From the NCBI GenBank assembly GCA_902556265.1, contig CACDVM010000001.1, positions 116,129 to 180,128 on the forward strand: a stretch of 64,000 nt of DNA, read 5' to 3'. The translations under genes were made by a program, and so were the position numbers. The first letter of the stretch is position 1. Each line of letters begins with the position of its first letter. Shown piece by piece: positions 27,077-37,270 of the stretch. The notes beneath the pieces are model-generated. The model saw nothing but the letters and a program-made list of their open reading frames with translations. It was not told the DNA's origin and ran no database searches. Source of the DNA: an uncultured Pelagibacteraceae bacterium (GTDB lineage: Bacteria; Pseudomonadota; Alphaproteobacteria; Pelagibacterales; Pelagibacteraceae).

Positions 27077-28947
27077 TAAGCTATATGCTTAATAGACTTT
27101 CTTTTAACGTGTGACAACAAAATATATACAGCAGCAGGGGTTATTCCATCGATTCTAAGAGCCTGTCCCATTGTTTTAGGCCGTATTTGTTTAAATTTAG
27201 CTTTTACTTCGTTAGAAAGGCCTGAAAATTGATCATAATCAATATTATCAGGGATAGATAAATTCTCATCTCTTTTAAAGGCAAGAATATCAGCTTTTTG
27301 CTTTTTCAAATAACCTCTGTAATGAGAGTTAATTTCTATCTGTTCATCAATCTCTGTACCATGATTAAGAATTTCAGGCCAAATATCTCTAATTTTACTC
27401 ATATTAACGTCTTTTTGAGTCAATATTTCTTCAGCTGTTCTAAAAACACCATCTTTAGCAATTTTAATACCAAATTTCGCAGCTTTAGAGGGAGAAATAT
27501 TCAAATTAGACATCTGCAATGATATTTTGCTCAATTTTTGAAATTTGTTCTCAAATATCTCTTTTCTATTATTTGAAATTAAACCAATATTAATTCCTTT
27601 GTGAGTAAGTCTTAAATCAGCATTATCTGATCTAAGACTTAACCTATATTCAGCTCTAGATGTAAACATTCTATAAGGCTCAGCAACACCCTTAGTTACT
27701 AAATCATCAATCATTACTCCAATATATGCATCTGATCTATCAAGGATAAAGGGCTCCATTTTTTTTAGTGAGAGGGCAGCATTAATCCCCGCTATAAGAC
27801 CTTGGGCTGCAGCCTCTTCGTATCCTGTGGTTCCATTAATTTGACCTGCGAGGTATAGATTCTTTATTTTCTTAGTCTCCAATGTTAAAAAGAGTTCTCT
27901 AGGGTCTACGTAATCATATTCTATAGCATATCCTGGCCTAATCACTTTTACATTTTCTAAACCATTGATATTGTTAAGTATTTCATGTTGAACAACCTCA
28001 GGTAGAGATGTTGATATGCCATTTGGGTAGATTGTGTTATCATTCAAGCCCTCTGGCTCTAAAAATATCTGATGTCTAGTCTTATCGGCAAATTTTACTA
28101 TCTTGTCTTCTATTGAAGGACAATATCTTGGACCAACACCTTGAATGCTACCAGAGTACATTGCACTTTTAGATAAATTCTTTTCTATAATCTTATGGAC
28201 CTTTTCGTTGGTATAAGTCATAGAGCACGATACTTGTTTGTTTAGATTTTTTTTTGTTAAGAAAGAAAAAAAATAAGGATCATCATCAGCAAATTGTTTT
28301 TCTAATTTTTCAAAATTAATAGTTCTAGAATCTAACCTTGGTGGTGTCCCAGTTTTTAGTCTACCAATTTTAAAATTATATTTCTCTAACTGTTCACTTA
28401 AACCAGTGCTAGGCTTTTCATTAAATCTACCGGCAGGAGTTCTTTCATCACCAATATGTATCAAGCCGTTTAAAAATGTGCCAGTTGTTAGTATTAACTT
28501 GTTACAACTTACTTTATTACCTTTTAATGTTAAAAATCCACTTATTTCATTATTGTCAAAAATAAACTTAATTACAGGATCAGAAAAAATGCTTAAATTA
28601 CAATAGTTTACAAGTTTTTCTTGAATAAATTTTCGATATAGTGATCTATCAGATTGAGTTCTTGGTCCTCTTACTGCTGGACCTCTACTTCTATTTAACA
28701 GTCTAAACTGTATTCCAGACTTGTCGGCAACCTCTCCCATAACCCCATCTAAAGCATCAATTTCTCTTACCAAATGACCTTTACCTAAACCACCAATAGC
28801 AGGATTGCATGACATTTCTCCTATGGTATTTTTATTGTGAGTGAATAGGGCAGTGTTAATTCCAAGTCGAGCTGATGCAGCTGCTGCTTCACATCCTGCA
28901 TGACCCCCACCAATTACTACCACATCATAGGATAAATTTTTTTTCAT
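27076..28947 (-). CDS. mnmG: tRNA uridine-5-carboxymethylaminomethyl modification enzyme MnmG
   Basis: FAD-dependent partner of MnmE that modifies U34 of several tRNAs. The 623 residues match the family. The FAD-binding [21 protein letters not shown] lies near the N-terminus, then [20 protein letters not shown] and the [13 protein letters not shown] region. The C-terminal [16 protein letters not shown] segment is present ([17 protein letters not shown]). It sits in the mnmE-mnmG-rsmG-parA-parB series. Confidence 0.97.
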   Translation of the reverse strand: MKKNLSYDVVVIGGGHAGCEAAAASARLGINTALFTHNKNTIGEMSCNPAIGGLGKGHLVREIDALDGVMGEVADKSGIQFRLLNRSRGPAVRGPRTQSDRSLYRKFIQEKLVNYCNLSIFSDPVIKFIFDNNEISGFLTLKGNKVSCNKLILTTGTFLNGLIHIGDERTPAGRFNEKPSTGLSEQLEKYNFKIGRLKTGTPPRLDSRTINFEKLEKQFADDDPYFFSFLTKKNLNKQVSCSMTYTNEKVHKIIEKNLSKSAMYSGSIQGVGPRYCPSIEDKIVKFADKTRHQIFLEPEGLNDNTIYPNGISTSLPEVVQHEILNNINGLENVKVIRPGYAIEYDYVDPRELFLTLETKKIKNLYLAGQINGTTGYEEAAAQGLIAGINAALSLKKMEPFILDRSDAYIGVMIDDLVTKGVAEPYRMFTSRAEYRLSLRSDNADLRLTHKGINIGLISNNRKEIFENKFQKLSKISLQMSNLNISPSKAAKFGIKIAKDGVFRTAEEILTQKDVNMSKIRDIWPEILNHGTEIDEQIEINSHYRGYLKKQKADILAFKRDENLSIPDNIDYDQFSGLSNEVKAKFKQIRPKTMGQALRIDGITPAAVYILLSHVKRKSIKHIA

Positions 28948-29063
28948 GATCTAAATTTATATTCGATTAGAATATTTACAAGATTTCAGTTTTTTTTCTT
29001 AAATAAGCTATATTTACCAACGAAAATCGGAAAAAAAGGCTTAAAAATCCAGCAAAATTGCTT

Positions 29064-30395
29064 TTATTTACCAATGCAAAAATCGTTGAAAATACTGCCT
29101 AATATCTCCTCTACATCAACTTTTCCGACAATCATACCCAAATGTCTAGTTGCTAACCTTAAATCTTCAGCTGCTTTATCAAAATCTTTTTTACTATTTT
29201 TATCCAAAAAGTTTTTCAGATGATCTACGCATTGAACCAAATGTTGCCTATGTCTTTCTCGAGTGATTAAAATATCTTCCTCAGTTATGAATTTATCTCT
29301 TAAATAGTTTTTAATTTTTTTGATCAACTCATCAATGTTTAAGTTGTCTTTTAATGAAATTAAAACGTGATTAAGTTTAAGAATTTCTGGGTCTAACTTA
29401 TCTTTTATTAGGTCAGATTTATTAACAACAAGAATTGCATCATTTTTTAACAAATCATTCAAAAAGCCGCTTAAATCAATACTTTTAGCATCAACTACTA
29501 CTAATTTTAGGTCAGCATTTTCAGCTTTTTTTAGAGATAATCTTATTCCCTTTTTTTCGATTTCATCTTTTGACTCTCTTATACCAGCTGTGTCAGATAT
29601 AATAACAGGATAACCATCTATATTTAGATGGGTTTCAACAACATCTCTCGTTGTTCCAGCTATCTCAGAAACTATAGCAACTTCTCTGTTTGATAAATTA
29701 TTTAATAGACTTGATTTACCTGCATTAGTTGGTCCTACGATTGCAATTTTAAAACCTTCACGGATTATCTCTCCAACTTTTTGATCATTTAATATTTTAT
29801 TAATCTCATTTAATACAAGTACAGACTCTTGTTTTATTTTTTTTAAATTATCTTCTGGTAAATCTTCATCAGGAAAATCTATTTTAGCCTCAACAAATGA
29901 TAAGGTTTTCAATAATTTTTCTCTTAACTCATTAAATTTCTCTGATGATTTTCCTCCCATGATTTTTACAGCTTGTAATCTTTGAATTTCAGTTTCAGCT
30001 GAAATTAAATCGGCTATGCTTTCTGCTTTTAATAAATTTATTTTCCCGTTTTGAAAAGCAAGCTTTGTAAATTCTCCGGGCTCAGCCAATCTACAATTTT
30101 CAACTTTTGAAATCTCGTTTTGAACAGTCAAAATTACAGCTTTGCCCCCATGCACATGTATTTCGGCCATATCCTCTCCTGTGTAGCTATGAGGGCCAGG
30201 AAACCATATTATTATACCTTCATCTATAAGCTCAGAAGTGTTGATATTGTTTATTTTTCGAAGAGTAGCCACTCTTGGCTTTGGAATTTCTTCTCCTGTA
30301 AGGGATTTAATCACTTTAGATGCTTCAGAGCCTGAAATTCTAATAATAGCTACTCCAGAAACACCAGGTCCAGTTGATAAAGCATAAATAGTCAT
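29064..30395 (-). CDS. mnmE: tRNA modification GTPase MnmE
   Basis: GTPase that works with MnmG on wobble uridines. The 443 residues comprise an N-terminal tetrahydrofolate-binding domain (starting TIYALSTGPG rather than the more common DTIxAxAT), a helical domain, the inserted G domain with P-loop GPTNAGKSSLLN near residue 220 and DTAGIRESKDEIE, and the C-terminal FCIGK whose cysteine is functionally important in the family. A 116 bp gap separates it from mnmG. Confidence 0.97.
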   Translation of the reverse strand: MTIYALSTGPGVSGVAIIRISGSEASKVIKSLTGEEIPKPRVATLRKINNINTSELIDEGIIIWFPGPHSYTGEDMAEIHVHGGKAVILTVQNEISKVENCRLAEPGEFTKLAFQNGKINLLKAESIADLISAETEIQRLQAVKIMGGKSSEKFNELREKLLKTLSFVEAKIDFPDEDLPEDNLKKIKQESVLVLNEINKILNDQKVGEIIREGFKIAIVGPTNAGKSSLLNNLSNREVAIVSEIAGTTRDVVETHLNIDGYPVIISDTAGIRESKDEIEKKGIRLSLKKAENADLKLVVVDAKSIDLSGFLNDLLKNDAILVVNKSDLIKDKLDPEILKLNHVLISLKDNLNIDELIKKIKNYLRDKFITEEDILITRERHRQHLVQCVDHLKNFLDKNSKKDFDKAAEDLRLATRHLGMIVGKVDVEEILGSIFNDFCIGK

Positions 30396-30436
30396 AAATT
30401 ATTATAACTTTTATTCTGTGATATTGGAAAACTTAA

Positions 30437-31705
30437 TTATGCTGGTTTGTTCATTGAATTAAAGAACTCAGCATTATTTTTTGTGTCTTTTAATTTCGAA
30501 TTAATAAACTCAATAGCATCCATTGTTCCCATTGGAGCAATAATTCTTCTTAATACATTCATTTTTTGTAAATCGTTTTTATCAAATAATAATTCTTCTC
30601 TTCTTGTTCCAGATTTCGTAATGTCTATGGCTGGGTAAATCCTTTTGTCTGCAATTTTTCTATCAAGCACGGTTTCACTATTTCCTGTTCCTTTAAATTC
30701 CTCAAAAATTACTTCATCCATTCTACTACCAGTATCAATTAGTGCTGTTGAAATAATTGTTAAAGATCCTCCTTCTTCAATATTTCTAGCAGCACCAAAA
30801 AACCTCTTAGGTCTTTGAAGTGCATTTGCATCAACACCTCCAGTTAAAACTTTACCAGAACTTGGTATTACAGCATTGTAAGCTCTGCCCAATCGTGTAA
30901 TAGAGTCTAAAAGTATTACCACATCTTTCTTATGTTCTGTTAATCTTTTTGCTTTTTCAATTACCATCTCAGCTACAGCCACATGACGTTGAGCTGGTTC
31001 ATCAAATGTAGAACTAATTACTTCTCCTTTAACGGTTCTCTGCATGTCTGTCACTTCTTCAGGTCGTTCATCTATCAATAATACAATTAAATAACATTCT
31101 GGATAGTTTTTAGCTATTGAGTTTGCAATGCTTTGTAAAATCATTGTTTTTCCAGCTTTAGGAGGTGAAATGATTATCGATCTTTGGCCTTTGCCAATTG
31201 GACTAACCAAATCTATTAGTCTGGGGGTTAAATCTGGTTTTTTTTCAGTTTTAAGTATTTCTACTTCCATAACCAATTGTTTGTCTGGATAAAGAGGGGT
31301 TAGGTTATCAAATGCGATTTTATGCCTTGATTTTTCAGGTTCTTCAAAATTTATTTTACTTACTTGTAGTAAGGCGAAATATCTTTCACCATCTTTAGGT
31401 GCCCTAACAGGGCCTTCTACAGTGTCACCAGTTCTTAAACCAAATTTTCTAATTTGACTTGGACTGACATAGATATCATCTGGACCAGGTAAGTAATTTG
31501 ATTCCATGGCTCTAAGAAAACCAAAACCATCTTGCAATAATTGCAGAACACCTGCGCCCGTGATTTCTTCTTTTTCAGCTACTTTTTTAAGAATCGCAAA
31601 AAGTATTTCTTGTTTTCTTAATGTGCTAGCATTTTCAATACCAAGTTCCTCAGCTTGGGTGATAAGCTGTTCGGATGATTTCAGTTTTAGTTCTTGAATG
31701 TTCAT
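30437..31705 (-). CDS. rho: Transcription termination factor Rho
   Basis: Hexameric RNA helicase that terminates untranslated transcripts. The 422 residues match E. coli Rho closely in length. Visible are the N-terminal helix bundle, the RNA-binding cold-shock-like domain ([25 protein letters not shown]), the Walker [18 protein letters not shown], and the Q- and R-loop segments around [15 protein letters not shown]. It starts 63 bp downstream of hemJ on the same strand. Confidence 0.97.
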   Translation of the reverse strand: MNIQELKLKSSEQLITQAEELGIENASTLRKQEILFAILKKVAEKEEITGAGVLQLLQDGFGFLRAMESNYLPGPDDIYVSPSQIRKFGLRTGDTVEGPVRAPKDGERYFALLQVSKINFEEPEKSRHKIAFDNLTPLYPDKQLVMEVEILKTEKKPDLTPRLIDLVSPIGKGQRSIIISPPKAGKTMILQSIANSIAKNYPECYLIVLLIDERPEEVTDMQRTVKGEVISSTFDEPAQRHVAVAEMVIEKAKRLTEHKKDVVILLDSITRLGRAYNAVIPSSGKVLTGGVDANALQRPKRFFGAARNIEEGGSLTIISTALIDTGSRMDEVIFEEFKGTGNSETVLDRKIADKRIYPAIDITKSGTRREELLFDKNDLQKMNVLRRIIAPMGTMDAIEFINSKLKDTKNNAEFFNSMNKPA

Positions 31706-31767
31706 GATTAAATTATTAAGGACTTAATAACGATTTAAATATATATACTATTTTAGATAATTCAACC

Positions 31768-32199
31768 TTAGATTGGCTTAAAAATTACAATAAAAACTAT
31801 AAAAATAAGCAGTAATGTTGGTATTTCATTAATATAACGATAAAATTTTGAGGATTTTTTGTTTTGACCCATTTTAAATTGATTGAGTAATAATCCAAGG
31901 TAGAAGTGATAAATTGTTAAAATAATTACTAAAATTAACTTTAATTTAAGCCATAAATTAACTAGTTGTTCAAAGCCTATTTCATGAATTAACACCAAGC
32001 CGAAAAACCAGCTCAGCAACATAGCTGGTGTCATAATATAATAAAACAATTTTCTTTCCATTGTCTTAAATACATTTGAAATAATTTCATTATTATTTTC
32101 TGAGTGGTAAACAAATATTCTTGGAAGATATAAAAGACCAGCCATCCAAGAAATAACAGCAATTAAGTGTAAACTCTTAAATAATAAATAACTATTCAT
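31768..32199 (-). CDS. hemJ: Protoporphyrinogen IX oxidase HemJ
   Basis: A 143-residue membrane protein with four hydrophobic helices. It oxidises protoporphyrinogen IX, the step before ferrochelatase. Typical features are LFKSLHLIAVISWMAGLLYLPR with a conserved histidine near residue 11, and the LWLKLKLILVIILTIYHFYLG segment. Its start overlaps the hemH 3' end by 8 bp, and adjacency to hemH and hemE supports the haem role. Confidence 0.93.
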   Translation of the reverse strand: MNSYLLFKSLHLIAVISWMAGLLYLPRIFVYHSENNNEIISNVFKTMERKLFYYIMTPAMLLSWFFGLVLIHEIGFEQLVNLWLKLKLILVIILTIYHFYLGLLLNQFKMGQNKKSSKFYRYINEIPTLLLIFIVFIVIFKPI

Positions 32200-33226
32200 A
32201 ACTTAAACATGGGCACTTCTTAAATTGGTTAGGACACTGTATTTTTGGAGGAAAAAGATCTCCATTAAAATTATAATCTTGTTTATTAATTATTAAATTA
32301 AACATGGCTGTTATATAATTTTCATTTGTGCCGAGTGCAGGCACTCTCAAATAATTTTTACAACCGTTTTTATCTGCCAATTCTCTGTATTCTATGTCTA
32401 ATTCAACTAAAGTTTCAGAATGTTCCGAAACAAATGCGACAGGGACTAACACAATCTGTTTTCCTAATTTTGAGTTTTCAATTATTATATCCTCTGTGGA
32501 TGGACCAATCCACTTTAAAGGTCCTACACGACTTTGATAACTTAATATCCAGTCTAGATCTTTGATATTTAATGCTTTAACAATTTTATTAACTGATTGT
32601 TCAACTTGCCATTGATATGGATCGCCCTTCTTAATATTTTTTTCAGGTAATCCATGCGCAGAAAATATTAGTTTAAAATTTTTTAAGTTTTCAATTTTCT
32701 TAATAATTTCATTTTTGTGTGCTTCAACAAAATTTTCATCTGTAGGATAACAACAAATAGTGCTTGTTTTTACTTTGAAATTATTTTTTGCACACATATC
32801 ATTCCATTCTTTAATAGACGAACCAGATGTTGCTGCTGAATATTGGGGGTAAAGTGGCATTAAAATTATTTCATCCGGATTGTAATTCATCACTTCCTTA
32901 ACAACATATTCTGCTCTTGGATGCCAACACCTCATAACTATAAAACATTTGTAATTGGATAAATTATCATCCTTATTTAATTTTAACTCTAGAGCATCTG
33001 CCTGTTCTGTGGTTAGTCTAAGTATGGGAGAAGAGCCTCCGAGTTCTTTATAAATTTTTTTTGCAGTAGGCGCCCTTCTATTTGCTATTAACTTTGCTAA
33101 TGGATATCTGAAAAAACTTGGCAAATTTAAAATTGCTGGATCGTTAAATAAATTAAATAGAAAAGGTTCAACGTTTTCTAGCTTATCTGGGCCACCTAAA
33201 TTAAATAAAATTACTGCTTTTTTCAT
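32192..33226 (-). CDS. hemH: Ferrochelatase
   Basis: Inserts Fe2+ into protoporphyrin IX to make protohaem. The 344 residues begin AVILFNLGGPDKLENVEPFL, then show LNDPAIL-type sequence, the catalytic histidine in LIFSAHGLPEKNIKKGDPY, and SYQSRVGPLKWIGPSTED. Several C-terminal cysteines (QCPNQFKKCPC) could bind a cluster, as in some ferrochelatases, but this is uncertain. It is directly adjacent to hemE (0 bp) and overlaps hemJ. Confidence 0.96.
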   Translation of the reverse strand: MKKAVILFNLGGPDKLENVEPFLFNLFNDPAILNLPSFFRYPLAKLIANRRAPTAKKIYKELGGSSPILRLTTEQADALELKLNKDDNLSNYKCFIVMRCWHPRAEYVVKEVMNYNPDEIILMPLYPQYSAATSGSSIKEWNDMCAKNNFKVKTSTICCYPTDENFVEAHKNEIIKKIENLKNFKLIFSAHGLPEKNIKKGDPYQWQVEQSVNKIVKALNIKDLDWILSYQSRVGPLKWIGPSTEDIIIENSKLGKQIVLVPVAFVSEHSETLVELDIEYRELADKNGCKNYLRVPALGTNENYITAMFNLIINKQDYNFNGDLFPPKIQCPNQFKKCPCLSYE

Positions 33227-34228
33227 TTAATAATCTTTTACTGTTTTAACTAAGTAGTCCATCATATTAGGATCGGTTTCGGGTAGGACACCATGACCTA
33301 AATTAAAAATGTAAGGATGATCTTTAAAAAGTTCTAAATATTTTATAGTTTCTTTTTTTAAGTTTTCTTTACTTGTAAGTAATATTTTCGGGTCCATCCC
33401 TCCTTGCACTGGGATTTTTATTTCTTTTCTTATTTGGTGTGGACTGACCTCATAATCAATACAAATTACATCAGGTTTTACAATATCACAAAAATTTTTG
33501 TAATTTTTAATATTTCTTGGAAAACATATAACGGGAATTTTGAAAGTTTTAATATATTCTACTAAATTTAAAGTAGGAATATAAACATAATTGGGTAAGT
33601 CTTTTTCATCTAGTAAACCAGCCCAGCTATCAAAAATCTGTATCACATCTGCACCATTCTCAATTTGATTTTTAATGTGAATTTTTAAAAATTTTTCTAA
33701 AATAATTAGTAACCTATTAATTAAAAAATTATCTTTGAAAAAATTATCTTTTAATTTTAATTTCGGTGAGTGTTTGTTAATCATATAAACTAGTAAAGTC
33801 CAGGGTGCTCCAATAAATCCGATAGTATTTTTATTATCTGTGAGTTTATTATTTTTAACTAAATTAATCGCTTTATAAGTAGGATAAATTTTTTTAATAA
33901 AATCAATTTCATCTAATTTATTTATTTCATTTAAATTTAAATTTCCTAATTGAGGACCGAAGTTTTTCTTAAATTCTACTTTTTGATTAAGACCATAAGG
34001 TAACATTAGGATATCTGAAAAAATAATTGCAGCATCTAAATCAAATCTTTTCAAAGGTTGTAAGGTTATTTCAGAAGAAAGTTCTTCATTAAGACATAGT
34101 TTAATAAAATCTGGATTTTCTTTTCTAATTTCTCTAAATTCTGGTAAGTATCTGCCAGCTTGTCTCATTATCCAGATCGGATTAGTTTTTGTATCTTTAT
34201 TTATTATTACTTTATTTATTGGTGACAT
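33227..34228 (-). CDS. hemE: Uroporphyrinogen III decarboxylase
   Basis: Decarboxylates uroporphyrinogen III to coproporphyrinogen III in haem synthesis. The 333 residues show the signature IWIMRQAGRYLPEFRE near the N-terminus, IIFSDILMLPYGL, GFIGAPWTLLVYM, and the C-terminal FNLGHGVLPETDP. It heads the hemE-hemH-hemJ series. Its 5' flank is the AT-rich gap proposed as the origin, as in Caulobacter and Rickettsia where oriC lies beside hemE. Confidence 0.97.
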   Translation of the reverse strand: MSPINKVIINKDTKTNPIWIMRQAGRYLPEFREIRKENPDFIKLCLNEELSSEITLQPLKRFDLDAAIIFSDILMLPYGLNQKVEFKKNFGPQLGNLNLNEINKLDEIDFIKKIYPTYKAINLVKNNKLTDNKNTIGFIGAPWTLLVYMINKHSPKLKLKDNFFKDNFLINRLLIILEKFLKIHIKNQIENGADVIQIFDSWAGLLDEKDLPNYVYIPTLNLVEYIKTFKIPVICFPRNIKNYKNFCDIVKPDVICIDYEVSPHQIRKEIKIPVQGGMDPKILLTSKENLKKETIKYLELFKDHPYIFNLGHGVLPETDPNMMDYLVKTVKDY

Positions 34229-34510
34229 ATTAATAATAAAATATAATAGATTGATTTATTAGTATAACCTGTGAATAATGAGTATTAAATTTAGTGCACA
34301 TTTTATAAACTACTTATTAACATTTAGACCTTTAAATTTTATAAATATATAAGAAAAATTGAAGCTTTTTAATAAAGGCTATAATAAACCCAAATATTTT
34401 ATACATATGTTTAATAATGTTAATAAAAGCCTTGTTTTACAACATAAAATTAAAAGTGTTAAAATTATACGTTATGATTTAATTATTAAAAAGTTATTAA
34501 CACTTAATAC
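34229..34510. other. Candidate chromosomal replication origin (oriC)
   Basis: A 282 bp gene-free AT-rich gap between divergent hemE and the DUF299 gene. DnaA-box-like 9-mers are TGTGAATAA at 34270-34278 (minus strand TTATTCACA, fits TTWTNCACA), and three copies of TTATTAACA: 34314-34322 (+), 34418-34426 (-) and 34494-34502 (+). Between boxes the sequence is almost pure A/T and could unwind. Position next to hemE, with parABS 7 kb away, matches known alphaproteobacterial origins. No RNA gene or ORF is seen. Confidence 0.72.
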
Positions 34511-35335
34511 ATGAATAATACATATCAAATATATTTGATTTCTGACTCAACGGGCGAAACTTTGGATAGAATTTTTTTGGCTATTAAAGCTCAATTTAAA
34601 AATATAAATTATAAGATACACACATATTCTTTCACAAGAACGGAAAATCAAATTTTTAAAATTTTGTCAGAAGCACAAAAGGACTCTCATTCAATAATTT
34701 TATATTCAATAGTTGATAGTAACTTAGCAAAATATCTTGCAAATACTAGTAGTGAAAAGAAAATACCCTGTTTTGGTGTTCTGGGAGATCTTATTTTAAG
34801 TTTTTCAAAACTTTTAAACCAAAAAGCATCACACGAACCGAGTGGTCAATATGCTTTAACCGAAGAATACTATCAAAGAATCTCTGCTATACAATTTACA
34901 ATGAATCACGATGATGGAAATTTAATCAAGGAGATTAATAAATCTGATATAATTTTACTAGGAGTTAGTAGAACGAGCAAAACACCAACTGCCATTTATC
35001 TTGCAAACAAAGGTTTTAAAACATCTAATATTCCTTTAATTAATAAAAATTCAATACCACAAATTTTAAAAGAAAACCCAAAAATTACTTGTGTAGTAGG
35101 ATTAAACACAGAGCCAGAGAGATTGGCAGATATTAGAAAAAACAGAATGAACTCTCTTAAAGAAACAGAAAATAAATCTTATACCGATCTTGAAAAAATA
35201 AAAAAAGAAGTTGATGATGCAAAAAGTATGTTTAGAAAATATAAGTGGCCCACAATTGATGTTACAAGAAAATCAGTAGAGGAAACCGCAGCATCAATAA
35301 TTAAAATTTACGAAATATATAAACAGAATGGTTAA
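34511..35335 (+). CDS. Pyruvate, phosphate dikinase regulatory protein-like kinase/phosphorylase (DUF299)
   Basis: A 274-residue bifunctional serine/threonine kinase and pyrophosphorylase of the PpsR/PDRP family, controlling pyruvate phosphate dikinase or PEP synthase. The N-terminus IYLISDSTGETLDRI and the P-loop-like GVSRTSKTPTAIYLA are typical. Which dikinase it controls cannot be told because neither gene is in the window. It is the first gene rightward of the candidate origin, and its end overlaps maf by 8 bp. Confidence 0.93.
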   Translation: MNNTYQIYLISDSTGETLDRIFLAIKAQFKNINYKIHTYSFTRTENQIFKILSEAQKDSHSIILYSIVDSNLAKYLANTSSEKKIPCFGVLGDLILSFSKLLNQKASHEPSGQYALTEEYYQRISAIQFTMNHDDGNLIKEINKSDIILLGVSRTSKTPTAIYLANKGFKTSNIPLINKNSIPQILKENPKITCVVGLNTEPERLADIRKNRMNSLKETENKSYTDLEKIKKEVDDAKSMFRKYKWPTIDVTRKSVEETAASIIKIYEIYKQNG

Positions 35336-35912
35336 AATAATTCTTGCTTCTAAAAGTAAAATTAGGAAAGAAATACTTGATAAAAACAATATATCCAGTC
35401 AAGTTGAACCCTCTTATATAGATGAAGACTCGATTAAAGAAAGTCTATTAAAAAATGGAGCTTCACCAGAAATTATTTCAAAAAATTTAGCTGAACATAA
35501 AGCCAATAAAGTAAGCCAAAAATTTAACCAAAAACTCGTATTAGGCGCTGATAGTGTTATAGATATAGAGGGAGAGCTAATATCAAAACCCAAAAGCAGA
35601 GAAGAGGCCATGCTCATATTAAAAAAATTGAATGGAAAAAAACATTATTTGATAAGTTCAGTTTGTCTCTCGAAGGATGGTAATATGATTTGGAATTATA
35701 CCGATAAAGCATTGTTAGAAATGAAGAATTTTAATGAAAATGAATTAAAAGATTATTTGAATAGAATACCAGATGAGGCTCTATATGCTTATAATGTCTA
35801 TCAAATTGAAGGTGAGGGAAAAATGCTTTTTTCAAACATAGACGGCGATAAAAATACTATTATGGGCCTTCCTATAAATAAAATTAAAGAATATTTAAGT
35901 AATTTTAAATGA
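35328..35912 (+). CDS. maf: Maf-family nucleotide pyrophosphatase
   Basis: A 194-residue house-cleaning pyrophosphatase acting on modified or canonical pyrimidine or purine triphosphates. The N-terminal IILASKSKIRKEILDK and the catalytic-region VLGADSVIDIEGELISKP are family patterns. The later segment DEALYAYNVYQIEG replaces the usual GxxGAYxIQG, a moderate divergence. It overlaps aroE by 4 bp in the compact origin-proximal operon. Confidence 0.9.
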   Translation: MVKIILASKSKIRKEILDKNNISSQVEPSYIDEDSIKESLLKNGASPEIISKNLAEHKANKVSQKFNQKLVLGADSVIDIEGELISKPKSREEAMLILKKLNGKKHYLISSVCLSKDGNMIWNYTDKALLEMKNFNENELKDYLNRIPDEALYAYNVYQIEGEGKMLFSNIDGDKNTIMGLPINKIKEYLSNFK

Positions 35913-36706
35913 AAAAATATTTAGTTATTGGAAATCCACTGGAACATTCCTTGTCACCCAAAATTCATAATTTTTGGCTTAAAGAAAATAAGATAAATGC
36001 AATCTATAACAAAGAAACACTTCTAGATGAAGATTTAGAAAATTTTATCAAAATGATTAGAGATAAAAAAATTGAGGGCGCAAATGTTACGGTCCCATTT
36101 AAAGAAAAAATAATAAAGTTTATAGATATTTTATCTGATGAGGCTAAAGATGCAAACTCAGTAAACACAGTTTATATGTCTGAAAATAACATTATCGGGC
36201 ACAACACAGATATTGCAGGATTTTATCTATCATTAAAACCAGAAATTATAAATCTTAAAGACAAAAATATTTTAATCTTGGGGGCTGGGGGTGTTGCGCC
36301 CTCAATTATACTGGGCTTAAGAATGATGGGAGTAAAAAAAATAACAGTTTCCAATAGGACAAAAAATAAAGCATTAAAATTAAAAGAAAAATTTAGTTTT
36401 ATAGAAGTTTTGAATTGGGGAGAAGCTGTAAAAGCAAACGCAATAATTAACACTACTAGTGTTGGTTTAAAAAAAACAGATGAAATTCAGCTGGATAAAA
36501 GTTTATTTACGTCTGATACCTTTTTTTATGACGTTATATATAATCCAAGAGAAACAAATTTTATAAAAAAAGCAAAAAATAAAGGCTGTATCGTGCAAAA
36601 TGGTTTAATGATGTTTATTAATCAAGCAGCGGCATCATTTAAAACTTGGCACAACATCATGCCAAATATAGATAAAAATTTAATAAAGTTTCTTCAAAAT
36701 GATTAG
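35909..36706 (+). CDS. aroE: Shikimate dehydrogenase
   Basis: NADPH-dependent reduction of 3-dehydroshikimate in aromatic amino-acid synthesis. The 265 residues show the substrate-binding VIGNPLEHSLSPKIHNFW, ANVTVPFKEKI with the catalytic lysine, the nucleotide loop ILGAGGVAPSII, SNRTKNKA, and QAAASFKTWHN near the C-terminus. It overlaps maf upstream and coaE downstream by 4 and 8 bp. Confidence 0.95.
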   Translation: MKKYLVIGNPLEHSLSPKIHNFWLKENKINAIYNKETLLDEDLENFIKMIRDKKIEGANVTVPFKEKIIKFIDILSDEAKDANSVNTVYMSENNIIGHNTDIAGFYLSLKPEIINLKDKNILILGAGGVAPSIILGLRMMGVKKITVSNRTKNKALKLKEKFSFIEVLNWGEAVKANAIINTTSVGLKKTDEIQLDKSLFTSDTFFYDVIYNPRETNFIKKAKNKGCIVQNGLMMFINQAAASFKTWHNIMPNIDKNLIKFLQND

Positions 36707-37268
36707 AATTGCTTTAGTTGGTGACATAGGGTCTGGAAAGAGTTATGTAGCTAAAAATTTTGGTTATCCAGTATTTAATGCTGACAATGAAGTTGGCAGA
36801 ATATACAAAAAAGATAGAGTTGTTTTCAACAAACTCAAAAAAGTTTTACCAAAATTTATCTACTCATTTCCAATCGATAAAAAAGAAATCACCAGCGCAA
36901 TACTGGCAAATAATAGTAATTTAAAAAAAATTATTAAAGTTGTTCACGTAGAAATAAAAAAAAAAATGAATACTTTTTTAAAAGAAAATAAAAGTAAAAA
37001 AATTATAATTTTAGACATACCCCTTCTTTTAGAGAATAAAATCAACAAAAAAAAAGATATTTTGGTTTTTGTTCAATCAAAAAAAAAGGAAGTATTAAAA
37101 AGATTAAGAAAAAGACCAAATTTCAATACAAAACTATTAAATAAGTTTAGAAATATTCAACTGTCGTTAGATTATAAAAGGAAAAGATCTCATTTTATAA
37201 TTAAAAATAATTTTACTAATAAATTTATAAAAAAAGAAATAAGATATATTTTAAAGCACATTTTGTAA
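36699..37268 (+). CDS. coaE: Dephospho-CoA kinase
   Basis: Final step of CoA synthesis, phosphorylating the 3'-hydroxyl of dephospho-CoA. The 189-residue protein has the P-loop IALVGDIGSGKSYVAKNF at its N-terminus, FNADNEVGRIYK, and IILDIPLLLENK in the middle. It is unusually rich in lysine, like its neighbours. It sits in the fixed alphaproteobacterial order maf-aroE-coaE-dnaQ. Confidence 0.93.
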   Translation: MIRIALVGDIGSGKSYVAKNFGYPVFNADNEVGRIYKKDRVVFNKLKKVLPKFIYSFPIDKKEITSAILANNSNLKKIIKVVHVEIKKKMNTFLKENKSKKIIILDIPLLLENKINKKKDILVFVQSKKKEVLKRLRKRPNFNTKLLNKFRNIQLSLDYKRKRSHFIIKNNFTNKFIKKEIRYILKHIL

Positions 37269-37270
37269 AA

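Noticed and set aside
28948..29063. Rho-independent terminator downstream of mnmE
   Set aside because: AGCAATTTTGCT gives only a 5 bp stem with a weak T tract, too poor to call.
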